Notes: generated from the sequence alone by a model not told the origin. 64,000 bases of DNA from Haliotis asinina (GCF_037392515.1 NC_090290.1:18985753-19049752); one strand, 5' to 3'. Shown: positions 45,243-56,880, counted from the stretch's first letter. Translations and numbers: made by a program.

Positions 45243-46539
45243 TAGTCTGGTTCATAATTATTGAGAATTTTTCTTCTTACTTTGAGCTATCCTAACACCT
45301 CAACTGATTCACTGATACTTAAAACTAAGTAATGGTATAAGGGAGGTAACTCATCTCGGCCTACTGAGTATAGTACAATTAGAGTTACCTCCCCTGAATT
45401 TGTAGCAGACGTCATTTTCCTCAGCACTGGCAACAATGTCTGCTGAAGATAAAAGAAGGTTGATTTTTTAGTTGTGTAATCAAGGAATTGATGATGTAAA
45501 TACATTGGCAGAGAGAACAGGAACTCCTCTTTCTACTGTGTATAGGATTAGGAAGAATTTTAAAGAGGGAAAGGATTTGGGGCACCAGAAAGGAGCAGGG
45601 AGCCTCAGAAAATTGGACTTTTCAGATCGCGTCCGGCTGGGAATTTTAGCGTCTAAAAAGCAAAGGGCAAGCATCTCCAACATCAGGTATGAAATGATAG
45701 AAAGGGGATCAACAGTTGTATCAAAATCTACAGTTAGAAGAAATTTGATTGATCTTGGATGGGAGAAAAAGACTGGAATTCCTTCTCCTCTCATGAAACA
45801 AGAACATAAAGACAGGCGTGTTGAGTGGTGTTTGGCACATGAAAACTTTGACTGGGAAAATGTGATATTTACTGATGAAAGCTCAATATGGGTATATCCC
45901 AATAATGTGAAAATATGGACAAAGTCTGCGTCAGCACCGTTGTATCGACGACCTAAATACAGCCCAAAGTTTCATGTATGGGGAGGGATATCCTTATTAG
46001 GAACGACCCCGCTGTGTGTGTTTGAGGGAAATCTGACAAGTCAACGCTACACTAACATATTAGATAATTTTCTCCTTCCAAGTGCACATGTGTTTTATGG
46101 AAATGACTGGATTTTGCAGCAAGATAATGATCCTAAACACACCGCAAAACATGCCAAGCAGTGGTTTCAGGAGAAAAATGTGACTGCATTACCATTTCCT
46201 GGATATAGTCCTGACTTAAATCCCATTGAGAACATTTGGGGGATGATGAAGGAATGTGTGAATCAAAAGGGGTTGACAAAAATTGAAGACATGAAGAGAG
46301 AAGTGGTCCGATACTGTGACAGCATAACTCACGAGACACTAACCTCTCTGATAGGAAGTATGCCTACCCGTCTTAGACTGTGCCGTGAAGCTCAAGGAGA
46401 CTTGATAAAATATTAAATTGTTACCTACACAACATGAAAAGGTCAGTTCACTTTTACAATACATTCAATTTTATCTGATTTGTTCTCGTTTAATAATATG
46501 AAATGCTTTAGCTATTCTCAATAATTTTGAACCATACTG
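45243..46539 (+). mobile_element. Tc1-like DNA transposon, near complete
   Basis: Terminal inverted repeats of about 26-30 bp: the left tagtctggttcataattat then tgagaat, and the right its complement with three mismatches. TA dinucleotides flank both ends (45241-45242 and 46540-46541), the Tc1/mariner target. At about 1.3 kb with one transposase frame it has the usual size of the family. Confidence 0.9.
45436..46416 (+). pseudogene. Tc1-like transposase with one N-terminal stop
   Basis: The first ATG is at 45436 and encodes MSAEDKRRLIF. An in-frame TAG follows at 45469-45471. From there the frame is open for 315 codons to 46416. Visible parts are an N-terminal HTH (IDDVNTLAERTGTPLSTVYR), a second HTH region (SISNIRYEMIERGSTVVSKS), and a DDE catalytic triad: D in FTDESSIWVY, D in LQQDNDPKHTA, and E in SPDLNPIENIWG. 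There are 34 residues between the second D and E, the DD34E spacing of Tc1. It probably excised and reintegrated transposon DNA in the nucleus. The stop would truncate the product after 11 residues, unless another start or readthrough is used. The rest shows no frameshift, so the loss is recent. Confidence 0.88.
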
Positions 46540-47802
46540 TATAATATAACTCGCTATTCTTAAAACCTACATCGGTGATTGTTTGATGCTGAGGTTATTG
46601 TTTGTTGTTTAGAGCCAATATTCCAGGTAAATAATCATTTAGTTTGGATCAGACAATCCAGTGATGAATAGCATGTCGTCCAGCCTACTACTCGTTCCCG
46701 CTAGACAGCTTTAGGGAAAGCATTCGATAACTGAATTTATTGGTGTGGTTTAACGTCGCACTCAGCAATATTCCTCTGTTTCAACATATTCCTCAGAATT
46801 GCCTCTGTTCACCCAGTAGTTCCTGGGTACCCGTTGGGATAGGTCAATATAAGTTAATATGACTATTAACATTCCAGACCATCACAGCTCAGATTATCTT
46901 AAGTAATAATGTCAATTGTACCGTGCGTTAGAGCTAGAGCTTGTCCAGTCTTGTAGTGACCTTATTATTTTTCCTTCAAGATCAGATGAGAGGGTGGTGT
47001 CGGGGATATTGATGACTTTGTCTTCCTTCGGTTTATGTCGGTGGTCAACGGACTGCTTAGTGCCACGAAGCAAATTCACAGCCTCCTAACCGCTGCATCC
47101 CAGTTGGATTGTAACCATCGGATCTCAGACTATTTATTACAAACACATTCAAATTGACAGTTTATACATTTAGCAGCACATTTTTTGCAATTTTGTCACA
47201 ACTGTAAGTAATATCCTTATCATCAAAATGGCTTTTTTGTTCAGTAAAAGTAATACCAGACAATCTACTGTGTTCATAACTTAATCATCGCGAATGTTAT
47301 TTCGTGATTTAGTTTCTAGGATAGTTGTCATCAGGTCTTAAGGAAGAGCGATAACTCTGTTGGACCTATCGCTTGATCCTGACCAGCTCAAGCATTCGCT
47401 ACATTCGTCACTACTCGTCCGTTTCGGAAACTCATTCGGCTTGTCTCGGAATGCATTGAAGTCACGATCGATATAATACATGCAGCAAATGCAATTTCAC
47501 AAAACATAATTGTGCCATTCCCTATCTATCTACTGTAAAATAAACACTAAAATAGTCAATTATTCCGGTTAACCGTATGACATGAATATATATGTTATTT
47601 CACGAATGGTGATAACTGTTCCAGTTAGCTGTGAGAAAACATCCATTTATGCTGCCATGATTCCCTTCCGCAGAGTTATATATAAATACTTGATCGGTGG
47701 GAGTGAACAGGCTGAACACATCGGCAAATATCAAAGTTAATTCTGTTTCATTAATTTAACGAACGGCAGAGTAAAGTAAATATCGATAAAATAAAGCGAT
47801 AA
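46540..47802. other. Intergenic with SINE scraps
   Basis: Fragments of the gacccgtgaag SINE occur at about 46611-46730 (tttggatcagacaatccagt) and 46742-46775 (taacgtcgcactcagcaata). Nothing else was recognised. Confidence 0.45.
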
Positions 47803-48290
47803 GTGTTCGGCAGGGGTCAAGCAAGGCTGTGTTCTGCCAAGTTATTCAGCATGATGTTCACTGCTATGCTGACTGATACATTCAGCCAAGAGGGTTCAAG
47901 TGTGAGCATCAGATACAAGACCGATGGAGTGAGTGAATTGAGTTTTCCGCCGCACTCAGCAACATTCCAGCCATATGGTGGCGGTCTGTAAACAATCGAG
48001 TCTGGACCAGAAAATCCAGTGATCAACAGCATGAGCATCTATCCGAGCAGTTTAGAACCGATGACATGAGTCAACCAAGTCTGAGAGCCTCTTACGACAA
48101 GCATAGTCGACTTTTATGGCAAGCATGAGTTGCTAAAGGCCTATTCTACCCCGGACCTTCACGGGTCACAAGACCGATGGAAAACTCTTGAACCTTCGGC
48201 GCCTAAAGTCAATGATCTAGAGGGGAAACAGGCAGGAGCTGTTCGCCCTCAATGCAGCACAACGTCGATCCGGTTACCAGGGCATTGGTC
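47803..48290 (+). pseudogene. LINE reverse-transcriptase fragment split by a SINE
   Basis: The translation FSMMFTAMLTDTF ... SIRYKTDG before the SINE continues as KLLNLRRLK and LFALNAAQ after it. This matches the arrangement around the thumb and palm of non-LTR reverse transcriptases of the type common in animals. Flanking parts are gone and there are stops, so it is dead. The piece is only about 230 bp long excluding the insertion. Confidence 0.65.
47929..48167 (-). mobile_element. SINE with perfect 14-bp target-site duplication
   Basis: The 14-mer acaagaccgatgga lies on both sides (47915-47928 and 48168-48181). This fixes the insertion limits exactly at gtgagtgaattgagtt ... ccttcacgggtc. 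The element is therefore about 239 bp, starts gacccgtgaaggtccgg in its own orientation, and ends in a cactcac tail. Variable-length duplications of this size are expected for LINE-mobilised elements. Confidence 0.92.
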
Positions 48291-48345
48291 TTGAGCACAA
48301 TGAAGGCGGAAGTACTATTCTACCCATCAAAAGTTTAGACTCACA

Positions 48346-48445
48346 CAGTCTAAGTAAACTTAGTCTCAGTGTATTTCTTTACACTCCACCACTGAGTAGT
48401 AATGGAGTGTAACGAAAAGTACTGAGGATAAGTTTACTTAGACTG
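48346..48445. mobile_element. 100-bp foldback MITE with 9-bp duplication
   Basis: Almost pure terminal repeats: it begins cagtctaagtaaacttag and ends agtttacttagactg. The 9-mer agactcaca flanks both ends perfectly (48337-48345 and 48446-48454). It belongs to the same family as the 606-bp element at 6367 but has lost the interior. Confidence 0.9.
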
Positions 48446-48822
48446 AGACTCACACATTCAGCAGCTTAAAGTTTGCAGTTGGTTTCTCCAAGATTTTCGA
48501 TGTAGCCATATTTATATACTCTTCAAAAATAATAATAATAATAAAAAAAACTTTACATGGGAAAATGGAATTCTAGGAACATACATAACACAAACCACTT
48601 CAGCATGCGGGTAAATGGTTGCCGTCGGCAAAACGTTTGAAAAAAGAAACGTTGACTAACACTGAAGTGTCTAGTGAATCGCTATTTAAATGCACACTAC
48701 ATGAAATGCACGTGCATCATATAATTGTGTACCACCCGGAACTGAAGTCTATGACTGGAGACATTAACGGTACTCCACGTGCCTTGCTTTAAGCCAGTAT
48801 GAACAGACAGTCAACAACATAA

Positions 48823-49130
48823 CGCAATCGGCCGTTTCCAAGGACGGGATTCGCAGCACGAGGTGGCAAGGTGCTTCAGCGTGTCCAGACAGACCTCCTC
48901 AAACCTATGGACCCGCTACAACAATACTGTGATTGGTAATGACAGACCCATTTCAGCTCGACCTAGATCGAGTTCCCACCGCCTCCCAGGATCGCTACAT
49001 CATCCACAACGATCCAAATCCCTGGACTGCGCCGAATCTTGGACGAATTTTGGACGAATCTTGGACAGTGCGCAATTGGCTGTGGAAAGCCAGACTTTTT
49101 GCCAGAGGACCAGTTGAACGTCCCTTCGTT
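48823..49130 (+). pseudogene. Tc1-like transposase relic (HTH part)
   Basis: One frame reads AIGRFQGRDSQHEVARCFSV and SRQTSSNLWTRYNN then NDRPISARPR. After a frameshift another frame reads TASQDRYIIH and TVRNWLWKARLFARGP. Both parts match the order of the bipartite DNA-binding region of Tc1 transposases. No DDE domain follows, so this is a truncated, frameshifted remnant of a family different from the element at 45243. Confidence 0.65.
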
Positions 49131-49611
49131 CCCGTCATCAACGGCAACGATTGATCTTTGGAGCATGGCACTGCTCGACCTCACGTTGCACGAGTTTACT
49201 GCACACATCACTTCAGCAGGAATATCAAAAGATTTCCCCGAGACAGCATATGGCATTTCCTTTCTTCTATGGGTCATTGCTGCGAAGCTATTATCCATGC
49301 TCATGGTGGTCACACCAGATACTGACATTTTACTTTGGCCAAGTGACTTTTGTAGCACCCTGTGGTTTGAACACTTTCTGGATAATCATGTTTTTGAAAT
49401 TTGTAAAGTGATGATTTTACTGGAATTGAGCAATGGTGTCATGTTATATGCACTTGGGAAGTAAACTCTAAATTAGCTTGTGAAGTTTCTTTCTTGGAAG
49501 GGCATATACCTAACACAGTGCATGAGTGCTTTCAGTGAGACGTGGGATGCGATGCGAGTCGAAAATCGCTTAGAGTAAGCAAATGAATCGCTTATTCCAG
49601 GGTTGCAACAA

Positions 49612-49760
49612 GTCGAGGCGTTTATGGCTCTTACAAAAATGGCGGAGAGATTACGGGTTGCCCGTCTGGCGCTAATAAAGAACGTGTTAAGAGAGTTTCG
49701 ATGACGAGTGATGAATTGTTGATTGTTGATGACTATTTTGAACCTGTGGAATAAACTTAG
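49612..49760 (+). pseudogene. Possible PIF/Harbinger-type fragment
   Basis: A frame with MAERLRVARLALIKNVLREF stops, and an adjacent frame continues DELLIVDDYFEP. This order recalls the N-terminal part of PIF/Harbinger transposases, but the piece is too short to be sure. Confidence 0.25.
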
Positions 49761-50149
49761 GATGCTGGGATGTGAGCTGTTTTTAGCCAATTTGGCAGCC
49801 GAACAATTTTGTTCAGTCGTCGAATTTAAATTTTCCTAAGCCGCCATAAATGATTTGACAACGAAGCGACCTCATCCAGCGATTGGTGTGATTGCAAGCG
49901 GCAGAAATTTAGCAGTGTTTTGTGACTAAGGCGAATTGCTCGCTGTACATCGCTTGTACACAAAAATCGCCAACACACAAAGTAAGCCGCCTAACGTGGA
50001 AGTCATGGTGGCTGACTTTGTGTGCTGGCGATTAGATGCCAGATTCTGAGGATGTCCGTTCGAATCCCGGATGGGACTCAACTGAAAAAGTACTATATAT
50101 TGTACTTAACTAAGAAAATGTAATCCCAAATAGAGCATATGTCACAAGC
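49761..50149. other. Intergenic, nothing recognised
   Basis: Contains a near inverted pair cgccaacacacaaagtaagc / gactttgtgtgctggcgatt at 49968 and 50012, suggesting a small foldback. No gene. Confidence 0.4.
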
Positions 50150-50942
50150 ATGGGTTCCTGAAGATCAGTTTAAACCAAGATCGTCACAGGACCAGCTCTT
50201 CCCGTTAGTCGCCTCTTACGACAAGCATTGGTTACTGAAGATCAGTTTAAACCTAGATCGTCACAGGACCACCTCACCCCGTTAGTCGCCTCTTACGACA
50301 AGCATTGGTTACTGAAGATCAGTTTAAACCTAGATCGTCACAGGACCACCTCATCCTATAAGTTGCCTCTTACGACAAGCATTGGTTACTGAAGATCAGT
50401 TTAAACCTAGATCGTCACAGGACCCCCTCTTCCCGTTAGTCGCCTCTTACGACAAGCATGGGTTATTGAAGATCAGTTTAAACCTAGATCGTAACGGGAC
50501 CACCTCTTCCCGTTAGTCGCCTCTTACGACAAGCATTGGTTTCTGAAGATCAGTTTAAACCTAGATCGTCACAGGACCACCTCTTCCCGTTAGGCGCCTC
50601 TTACGACAAGCATTGGTTTCTGAAGATCAGTTTAAACCTAGATCGTAACTGGAGTACCTCTTCCCGATAGTCGCCTCTTACGACAAGCATTGGTTTCTGA
50701 AGATCAGTTTAAACTTAGATCGTCACAGGACCACCTCATCCCGTTAGTCGCCTCTTACGACAAGCATTGGTTACTGAAGATCAGTTTAAACTTAGATCGT
50801 CACAGGACCACCTCTTCCCGTTAGTCGCCTCTTACGACAAGCATAGGTTATTGAAGATCAGTTTAAACCTAGATCGTAACGGGACCACCTCTTCCCTTTA
50901 GTCGCCTCTTACGACAAGCATTGGTTACTGAAGATCAAGATC
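50150..50942. repeat. 77-bp tandem array derived from a SINE head
   Basis: About ten copies of a 77-bp unit (ggttactgaagatcagttta, then aacctagatcgtcacaggac, then gttagtcgcctcttacgaca). Successive aagatcagtt landmarks fall at 50161, 50238 and 50315. The unit equals the first part of the gacccgtgaag SINE in reverse orientation (variant with gatct.ggttagaactgatc). Confidence 0.9.
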
Positions 50943-52234
50943 TTCAAGGTAGCAGCTGACAACCCCACACGTTTTTCGGATTCATTCTGAGACGTCGCTG
51001 ACGTTGTCGAAAATACACTCGAACGCGATTTTAACATTAGTTTTTATTTACTAAATTTACAAAATTTGTATGTAGAAAACATGATATGTCATGACTATGG
51101 AATAATATGTACAAGAGTCTTTATGATTTATCGTTTCAAAGAGTAACTGACGAATCGAACACTATACACAAGAACGGGTTAGTAGAATTTCACATCCGTG
51201 CCGTTGTCATGAAGGGAAGTCTTTGTTTCGATTTCTTGAGAACAGCGCCAAACTGCTACATATACATCTGGTAGTGAGTGAGTTTAGTTTTACGCCGCTT
51301 TTAGCACTTAGGTTACTCGTAGTGCTGAGAATGTTTGTGAAACAGGAGTACTAAAGGAAACCTAAGCCTAGATTCCGGCAATATCACGAGTCAGTATGAT
51401 TAAATCGCTTGGCAAGATACTTTGGGTGAGTTTAGTTTTACATCGAACATAGGCTTCACACACTGTACCCATGTTGGACATCCATAAACAACCCCGGGTC
51501 TTCGGTGCCGATGTATTGTATTTATGCTTTTACTTTGTGGTAAAAGGTCAGCAATTTTGGTCCGAGAAACAGACGTTTCAAATGATTTAAATGCTTAAAC
51601 CAAATAACAGTTTCACAGTCCTGTTTCACTTGAAAATGAACGGCATGTCAATCGTCTGTGGGAACATTTTAATGGTACCAATAGTTTTTTGGACGATCGG
51701 CTAGAAAATGCTGCCATTTAACTACCCCTATCTACAATATTATAATGGTCCATAAACTCAACACTGTCGATACAGTATCACATATCCCCGAGAGGGGTTG
51801 CATGCAGCCTCTTCAAATAGGTATCAGTGCTTTCAATGAGCCTTCGTGACCAGTGTTATACCAGGATAAGCCGAACAGCGATACAACAATGTTTACGGAA
51901 TGGGGCCAGCGATGCCAGATGCCTTCAATGAATATCCGTCACCAACGTGTTATTCCAGGATAAGCCGAATAACGATGTTTACGGACAGGGGCGAGCGGTG
52001 ATGAATAACAACATGCAGTCGGTCACAGTCATACCACCCAAAAAGCCAAAGTCAACCCGATTTACTGTGGGAAATTAGTCATATCAGTCATCAGTCTTTC
52101 ACTAGAATATCCGGTCACGGAAAAATAATCACAGACACAGTTTTGATTTCTGCAAATTTCAACAAAACAATTAAACAGGATTTCAACATCATGCTAAATA
52201 TTTCTAATGGCAATTAACTTGTGTCAAATACATA
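50943..52234. other. Intergenic with SINE tails
   Basis: Reverse SINE tail fragments are present at about 51275-51330 (gagtgagtttagttttacgc) and 51425-51480 (gtttagttttacatcg; cttcacacactgtacccatg). A local duplication with aggataagccgaa occurs at about 51860 and 51958. No gene. Confidence 0.45.
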
Positions 52235-52450
52235 ATAGACACAGTATTCCAGCTATGTCAGTGCGGGGACACCAGGGCCCACTTGCACAAAGCGATCTTA
52301 GCACTACAATGATTGTAACTCCCATTCTCCAATATAGGCTTAAGACAGTCGTAAGACAATTCGCTTTGAAGACATGGGGAATTCCACGTGGGGAATTGAA
52401 CTCGGATTTTCGGCGTGGCGAGCGAACCACTAGCTTACCCCACACAATAA
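52235..52450 (-). repeat. Disrupted tRNA-derived SINE
   Basis: Begins cagctatgtcagtgcgggga/caccag. Unrelated sequence follows, and the family resumes at about 52383 with cacgtggggaattgaactcg and cggcgtggcgagcgaacca. Confidence 0.55.
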
Positions 52451-52500
52451 GATTCAAATACATAATAGACATGCAAGTCTACAGTGATCTCTCATGTCTT

Positions 52501-52667
52501 TGAGTGAGTGATATTTAGTTTTACGCCACTTTTAGCAATATTCCAGCTATAGCAGGACGGGGACACCAGAAATGGGTTTCATAAATTATATCCACATGGG
52601 GAATCGAACTCGGGTCTTCGGCGTGGCGAGCGAACGCCTTAACCCTTACCCACACAATAAGGGAAAA
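52501..52667 (-). repeat. tRNA-derived SINE
   Basis: Reads gagtgagtgatatttagttt, tacgccacttttagcaatat, ccacatggggaatcgaactc and cggcgtggcgagcgaacgcc, ending in the complement of a box-A-like head near taaccctta. Confidence 0.85.
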
Positions 52668-52894
52668 AGTAGACATTGAAAGAAAATCCATTTAAATTAT
52701 CCCAAATCATCAACACCGATTTGAATTTCAGAGGGAAGAGAATAATTTTTCATTTTGTACAAGCTGATATAACACACCGGCACATGTCGGTAGAGGACGG
52801 TTTTATATACGGAAGACGAATGATGCATGTGTGATCTAGGTATATAACATGTACAGTCAGACTGTGAAACTGTAACGTCCGGGTTCATTATTCT

Positions 52895-53062
52895 GGATGA
52901 GAGTTAGCTTTACGTAACCTTTATGAACATTTCAGCAATATCACGACGGGGGACACCCGAAATGGGCTTCACATATTGTAGTCAATGTGGGAATCGAACC
53001 CAGATCCCGGCGTCATCAGCAAACGGTTTAACCACTACACTATCCCAGCGAACCGGCTGGTT
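52895..53062 (-). repeat. tRNA-derived SINE
   Basis: Shows ttcagcaatatcacgacggg, ggacacccgaaatgggcttc, gtgggaatcgaacccagatc and acggtttaaccactacacta. The last is the box-A complement. Confidence 0.8.
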
Positions 53063-53526
53063 AAATGAAGTTATAATTATGGAAATCTGCAGTGTGAATG
53101 ACGTATCGATTAAAGGCAATATATATACATAAGACACCTTGATGAAACAGTCGGAAGGAATGGATTTGTATACAAGCATGTTGTACACGAGCAAGACCTT
53201 AGGGCAAACCTGGGTTCTACAAGGACTATTTACACATCTCAAAGAGACACAAACTGGAAGCAGTCACCTCACTTCACTAAAAGACCCAAACCGCTGGGTT
53301 CCGCGGCTGAGAAGCACCATATATGATTTTAGGATTACAAAATTACGGTACAATTGTGAAGCGGTCGGCAAAAAATATACGCGTATCTGGTAAACATTTT
53401 TAGAGGCAGTTTTTGCCAGTTTGGCAAAAATGCGTACCTTTTCCCCCGAACAGCTGGTGTGGTGATTTCTTTCTCGGCGGATAATGGAGACTGGTTATTC
53501 TCTGATGGAGAAGTTTATATTTGCAG

Positions 53527-53683
53527 TGAGTGAGCTGGGGCTTACTCCTCTTTCAGCAATATTCCAGCAATATCACAGCAGCGGACACCTTCACATAATA
53601 CACGTAGAATTTATGTGGGAATTGAACCCGGGTCTGTGCCGTGGCGAGAGAACGCTGTCACCACTAGGCTACCCCTCCACCCC
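53527..53683 (-). repeat. tRNA-derived SINE
   Basis: Shows gtgagtgagctggggcttac, agcaatattccagcaatatc, gtgggaattgaacccgggtc and accactaggctacccctcca. Confidence 0.8.
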
Positions 53684-55072
53684 TTTTATAGTATACAAGG
53701 GATCTTGGCTCGGGGTAGTTTGATCAGGGTCAGAGGAGTATAGTAGTAATAGTTAAAACACATGTCCCACGTATTTAGTATATGCAACTGATTGCTGCAA
53801 AGTTGACGTCATGGAAAAACACAATTTGGCCTGTATTCTAATTAGTTCCGGTCGAAACGTATTATCAGCCCGAGGATTCGTTAAAGTAAACTACAAAACT
53901 TTGTTAAAACTGCGTTTTGATTTACTAAATAATGAATGATAAATCTGCATGAGAGGTCATGAACATAATCTTTCCAAGACGTGAACTTAGCTCAAGGTCG
54001 GGCTTGATGTTAAACAGTGCCAGTTGTGATCTCCATGCTATGATAACTTTGTAATGCGGGCGCTGGTAATTAAAATGAGATTTAAGGATTATTTGATGTA
54101 TCAGCTTTGAAGACGTCATACGTCACTTTCAGCAGTCTCACGATTAGCGTTCGGGGTGAGCTCCAAACATGTAACTCATTCGTGACCAACTCATATTATT
54201 CCGTGACATGTCGAATAGCGACTTTCTTGGAGATTACGGTTGGTTGGTCTATTTTTTAACGCCTCACTCTGCAATATTTCAGCTCTATGTCGGTCCGGAC
54301 CGGACAATTCAAAGATCGATAGTATGAACAGCGGTTCATGCAATTTGGATAGATGACATGTGTCAACCGGGTCATCCAGCCTGACCATCCGATCCCTTTA
54401 GACGTCTTTTACGACAAGCATGGACTGTTGAAGATCAATTCTAACCCGGATCTTCACATGTTTGGAGGTTACGAAAAGTGGCGATGGGGATGGAATCAAA
54501 CACGGAATCCTGGAATCAAACACGGAAATCATCGACACGAGGAATACCTGCCTCCGAGCATGCACTATGATTATGAAAAATGTAAATACCACATACATTA
54601 GTACATAAAGTCGCATAAAACACATGGCTGTTTTTCATTACAGATAAATAACAGAGTAAGTTTAGGAAACACAAACCTAACTTCAAAATCATAGTGAATG
54701 AAAACTATATCTGGAAGTTTCCGATTTCAAATCCCGAACAGCACTGTTACGGTTGCATAAAAAAGTGCAACATAGCTCTAGAAATAAGGAACGGGAACCG
54801 AACTGAGCATGCAGTTTGAAACAAATGTGAGATGGAGGATTCGTGACGAGAATCACAAATTTCGCATTTGGCTTCATAATGGGGTACATTTGTTCAAGTG
54901 TATCATTCTACACCAACGAATATATGGGTTTTCCTTGTTAACACGTTCATATAGTCTGTACATCGTACAGATGCATGTACAGAGCTCCTGCTGAACGTGT
55001 ACGTGGCTGTCCACCATACTTCTCAAAGAACAAACATCTCCTGCAATAAATGTTCATTCCGATCCTCCGGAA
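53684..55072. other. Intergenic; one diverged SINE
   Basis: A reverse gacccgtgaag SINE lies at about 54248-54462 (tttttaacgcctcactctgc ... gtcttttacgacaagcatgg). A small tandem repeat of tggaatcaaacacgga is at 54492-54526. No gene before the terminal exon at 55073. Confidence 0.5.
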
Positions 55073-56154
55073 TCAGATAAAGCTCTCAGACACTGCTTCC
55101 TGTTCCGGAAGCCTGAATTTTGACCCAGCTTCTGGTGCCACTGAGCTATTGTAACTTGTTGGAGTTCGCTCACTGCTGTAACCACGTGATCGGTCACGTG
55201 GTTCGTAATAGTCCCGTCTGTTGTCACCACTGTCATTGTAATGGCGATGTTGAGGCCGGCTCAGTCGGCCATAATCGTGACGTTCCTCGTAGTGTTCGTT
55301 CGGGCGTTCATACACATGCATTGACTGACCACCCCCGTCGTATCCTCTGGATGGTTTCGTTTTAGAAGCTAACTCTTTATGTTTCCGGATAATATCATCG
55401 TTATCATCCATGCGGAATCCGAGATTCTCGTGAGCTCTCTGAGTTGTCGTGCTGCCGTATTTGTCCATTGGATCATAATGGTAATCATCCCTTTCTCTCA
55501 TGTAATCACTTTCTGGCTTCCGGTGGCCATCTTGCCTCCGGTTGCCATAGTAACCACTGAACCCATCATCGTCAGCTCCCGAGTAGCCACTGTCCGCTCC
55601 TCCCGTGGAGTGAGAGGACCGGTCACTGTCTCTGTGTGGGATCTGGTCAAACGGTCTGGGTGCATCAGGACGTGAATTCATGTTGTTGTAACTATCGCTG
55701 GACGATGTCCGGCCTCGATTGTTGTCCACCACGGTGATGTTTGGATAGAGATGATCATTGCCATAGCCGTGCTCTGTTTTCTCCTGCAAACGTGGTTGGT
55801 AATTATCTCCCCTTCGCTGAGGTCGGACAGGTTGTCTGGTGTCTGAGGGCAAATTGCGTCTGGCAGGGGTAAAACCACCGTCATCCTCCATGAACGATGT
55901 TTCAACCTCCCGAATGTCTATGCTATCGTCTTGAACACTTGTTGCACTGTGCATACGTATTTTATCATTGGGTTTTTCTCCCGCACCTTGTGAACTGTCG
56001 CTGGCCTTTGGCTGTCGTCGTTTCTTGCGCCGGAAGCTCTCGTACAAACGGCCAGCTTGCGCGTAGTTATAAGTCTCGGGCCGTTCCTCTCCGATATCAT
56101 CTAATGGCGAGATCTCATTTATCGTCCATCCGTGCAGAACATCTCGTATTTCCT
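55073..56154 (-). CDS. Unrecognised gene, terminal coding exon
   Basis: Encodes the last 359 residues. The acceptor is tttgatatatttcag (exon base 56154), entered in phase 1, matching the exon at 56951. The first part, EEIRDVLHGWTINEISPLDD, looks folded. A basic cluster RRKKRRQ follows, then about 300 residues that are hydrophilic and rich in Ser, Arg, Asp, Gly, Tyr and Asn, without hydrophobic segments and so probably disordered. The last four residues, ESFI, fit a class I PDZ ligand (S/T-x-hydrophobic). The many Tyr and Ser suggest phosphorylation, but this is inference. I cannot assign the family. The layout would suit a cytoplasmic tail or a scaffold-linked protein. Confidence 0.75.
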
Positions 56155-56217
56155 CTGAAATATATCAAATGGAATAGAATGGAATAAAGAGTTGCAAAGT
56201 CAGCTGTTTGCAGTACC

Positions 56218-56432
56218 GTGAGACCATTGAAGATCCTGGGTGGAATTGGTCTTCAACAACCCATGCCTGTCATAAGAGGTGACATACGGGTGGTCAGGCA
56301 CGTTGACATCTGTCGTCGTAACCTAGTTGCGTTGATGATGCTCATCACCGGATTGTCTGGTCGAGACTCGATTGTTTACACACCACCGACGTATAGCTGT
56401 GATATTGCTGAGGCCGGCATTAAACGACAAAT
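56218..56432 (+). repeat. gacccgtgaag-family SINE in intron
   Basis: Reads gtgagaccattgaagatcct, acaacccatgcctgtcataa, gattgtctggtcgagactcg and gtgatattgctgaggccggc. It lies inside an intron of the minus-strand gene, opposite to its transcription. Confidence 0.75.
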
Positions 56433-56744
56433 GGCCATAGGAACATAAACGTCAGTACCAGATAATCAAGTGAACGACAGCATGAGCATTGTTGTACGCA
56501 TTTGGGAAACATTAATGTTCACCAACATACCACCTGACCACCCAGTCCTTCTAGGGCACCAAAAGACCTCCTTCATAACCAAGTCAAACCCTACTCTTCA
56601 TGGGGGAATATATGTGATCAGAATTCCAGATTTATTGCGGTGTTTCTCATTTATATAGCAGGAAACAAAATAGAACCCAGAGTGGGATTCCAACCTTCAA
56701 TTTGGTAGGTTCCTGCAGCCCACAAGGAACTTACTTTAAAGTCA

Positions 56745-56880
56745 CCATAACAATATTTCACCAATATCACTTCGGGGGACACCAGAAATGGGCTTGAGAC
56801 TGAACCCACCCGAAAACTTGAACCCCCCTCTTTGGCATTATCAGCGGAGCTTTGACCACTAAGCTGCCCCGCAACCAAAG
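56745..56880 (-). repeat. tRNA-derived SINE in intron
   Basis: Shows ttcaccaatatcacttcggg, ggacaccagaaatgggcttg and gctttgaccactaagctgcc, the middle and head of the family. Confidence 0.75.

Noticed and set aside
49039-49464. Overlapping 131- and 141-codon frames on opposite strands
   Set aside because: They overlap each other and the Tc1 relic. Neither resembles a protein family I know.
50150-50942. CRISPR-like array of regularly spaced repeats
   Set aside because: The whole 77-bp unit repeats with no unique spacers, and it derives from a SINE in a eukaryotic genome.
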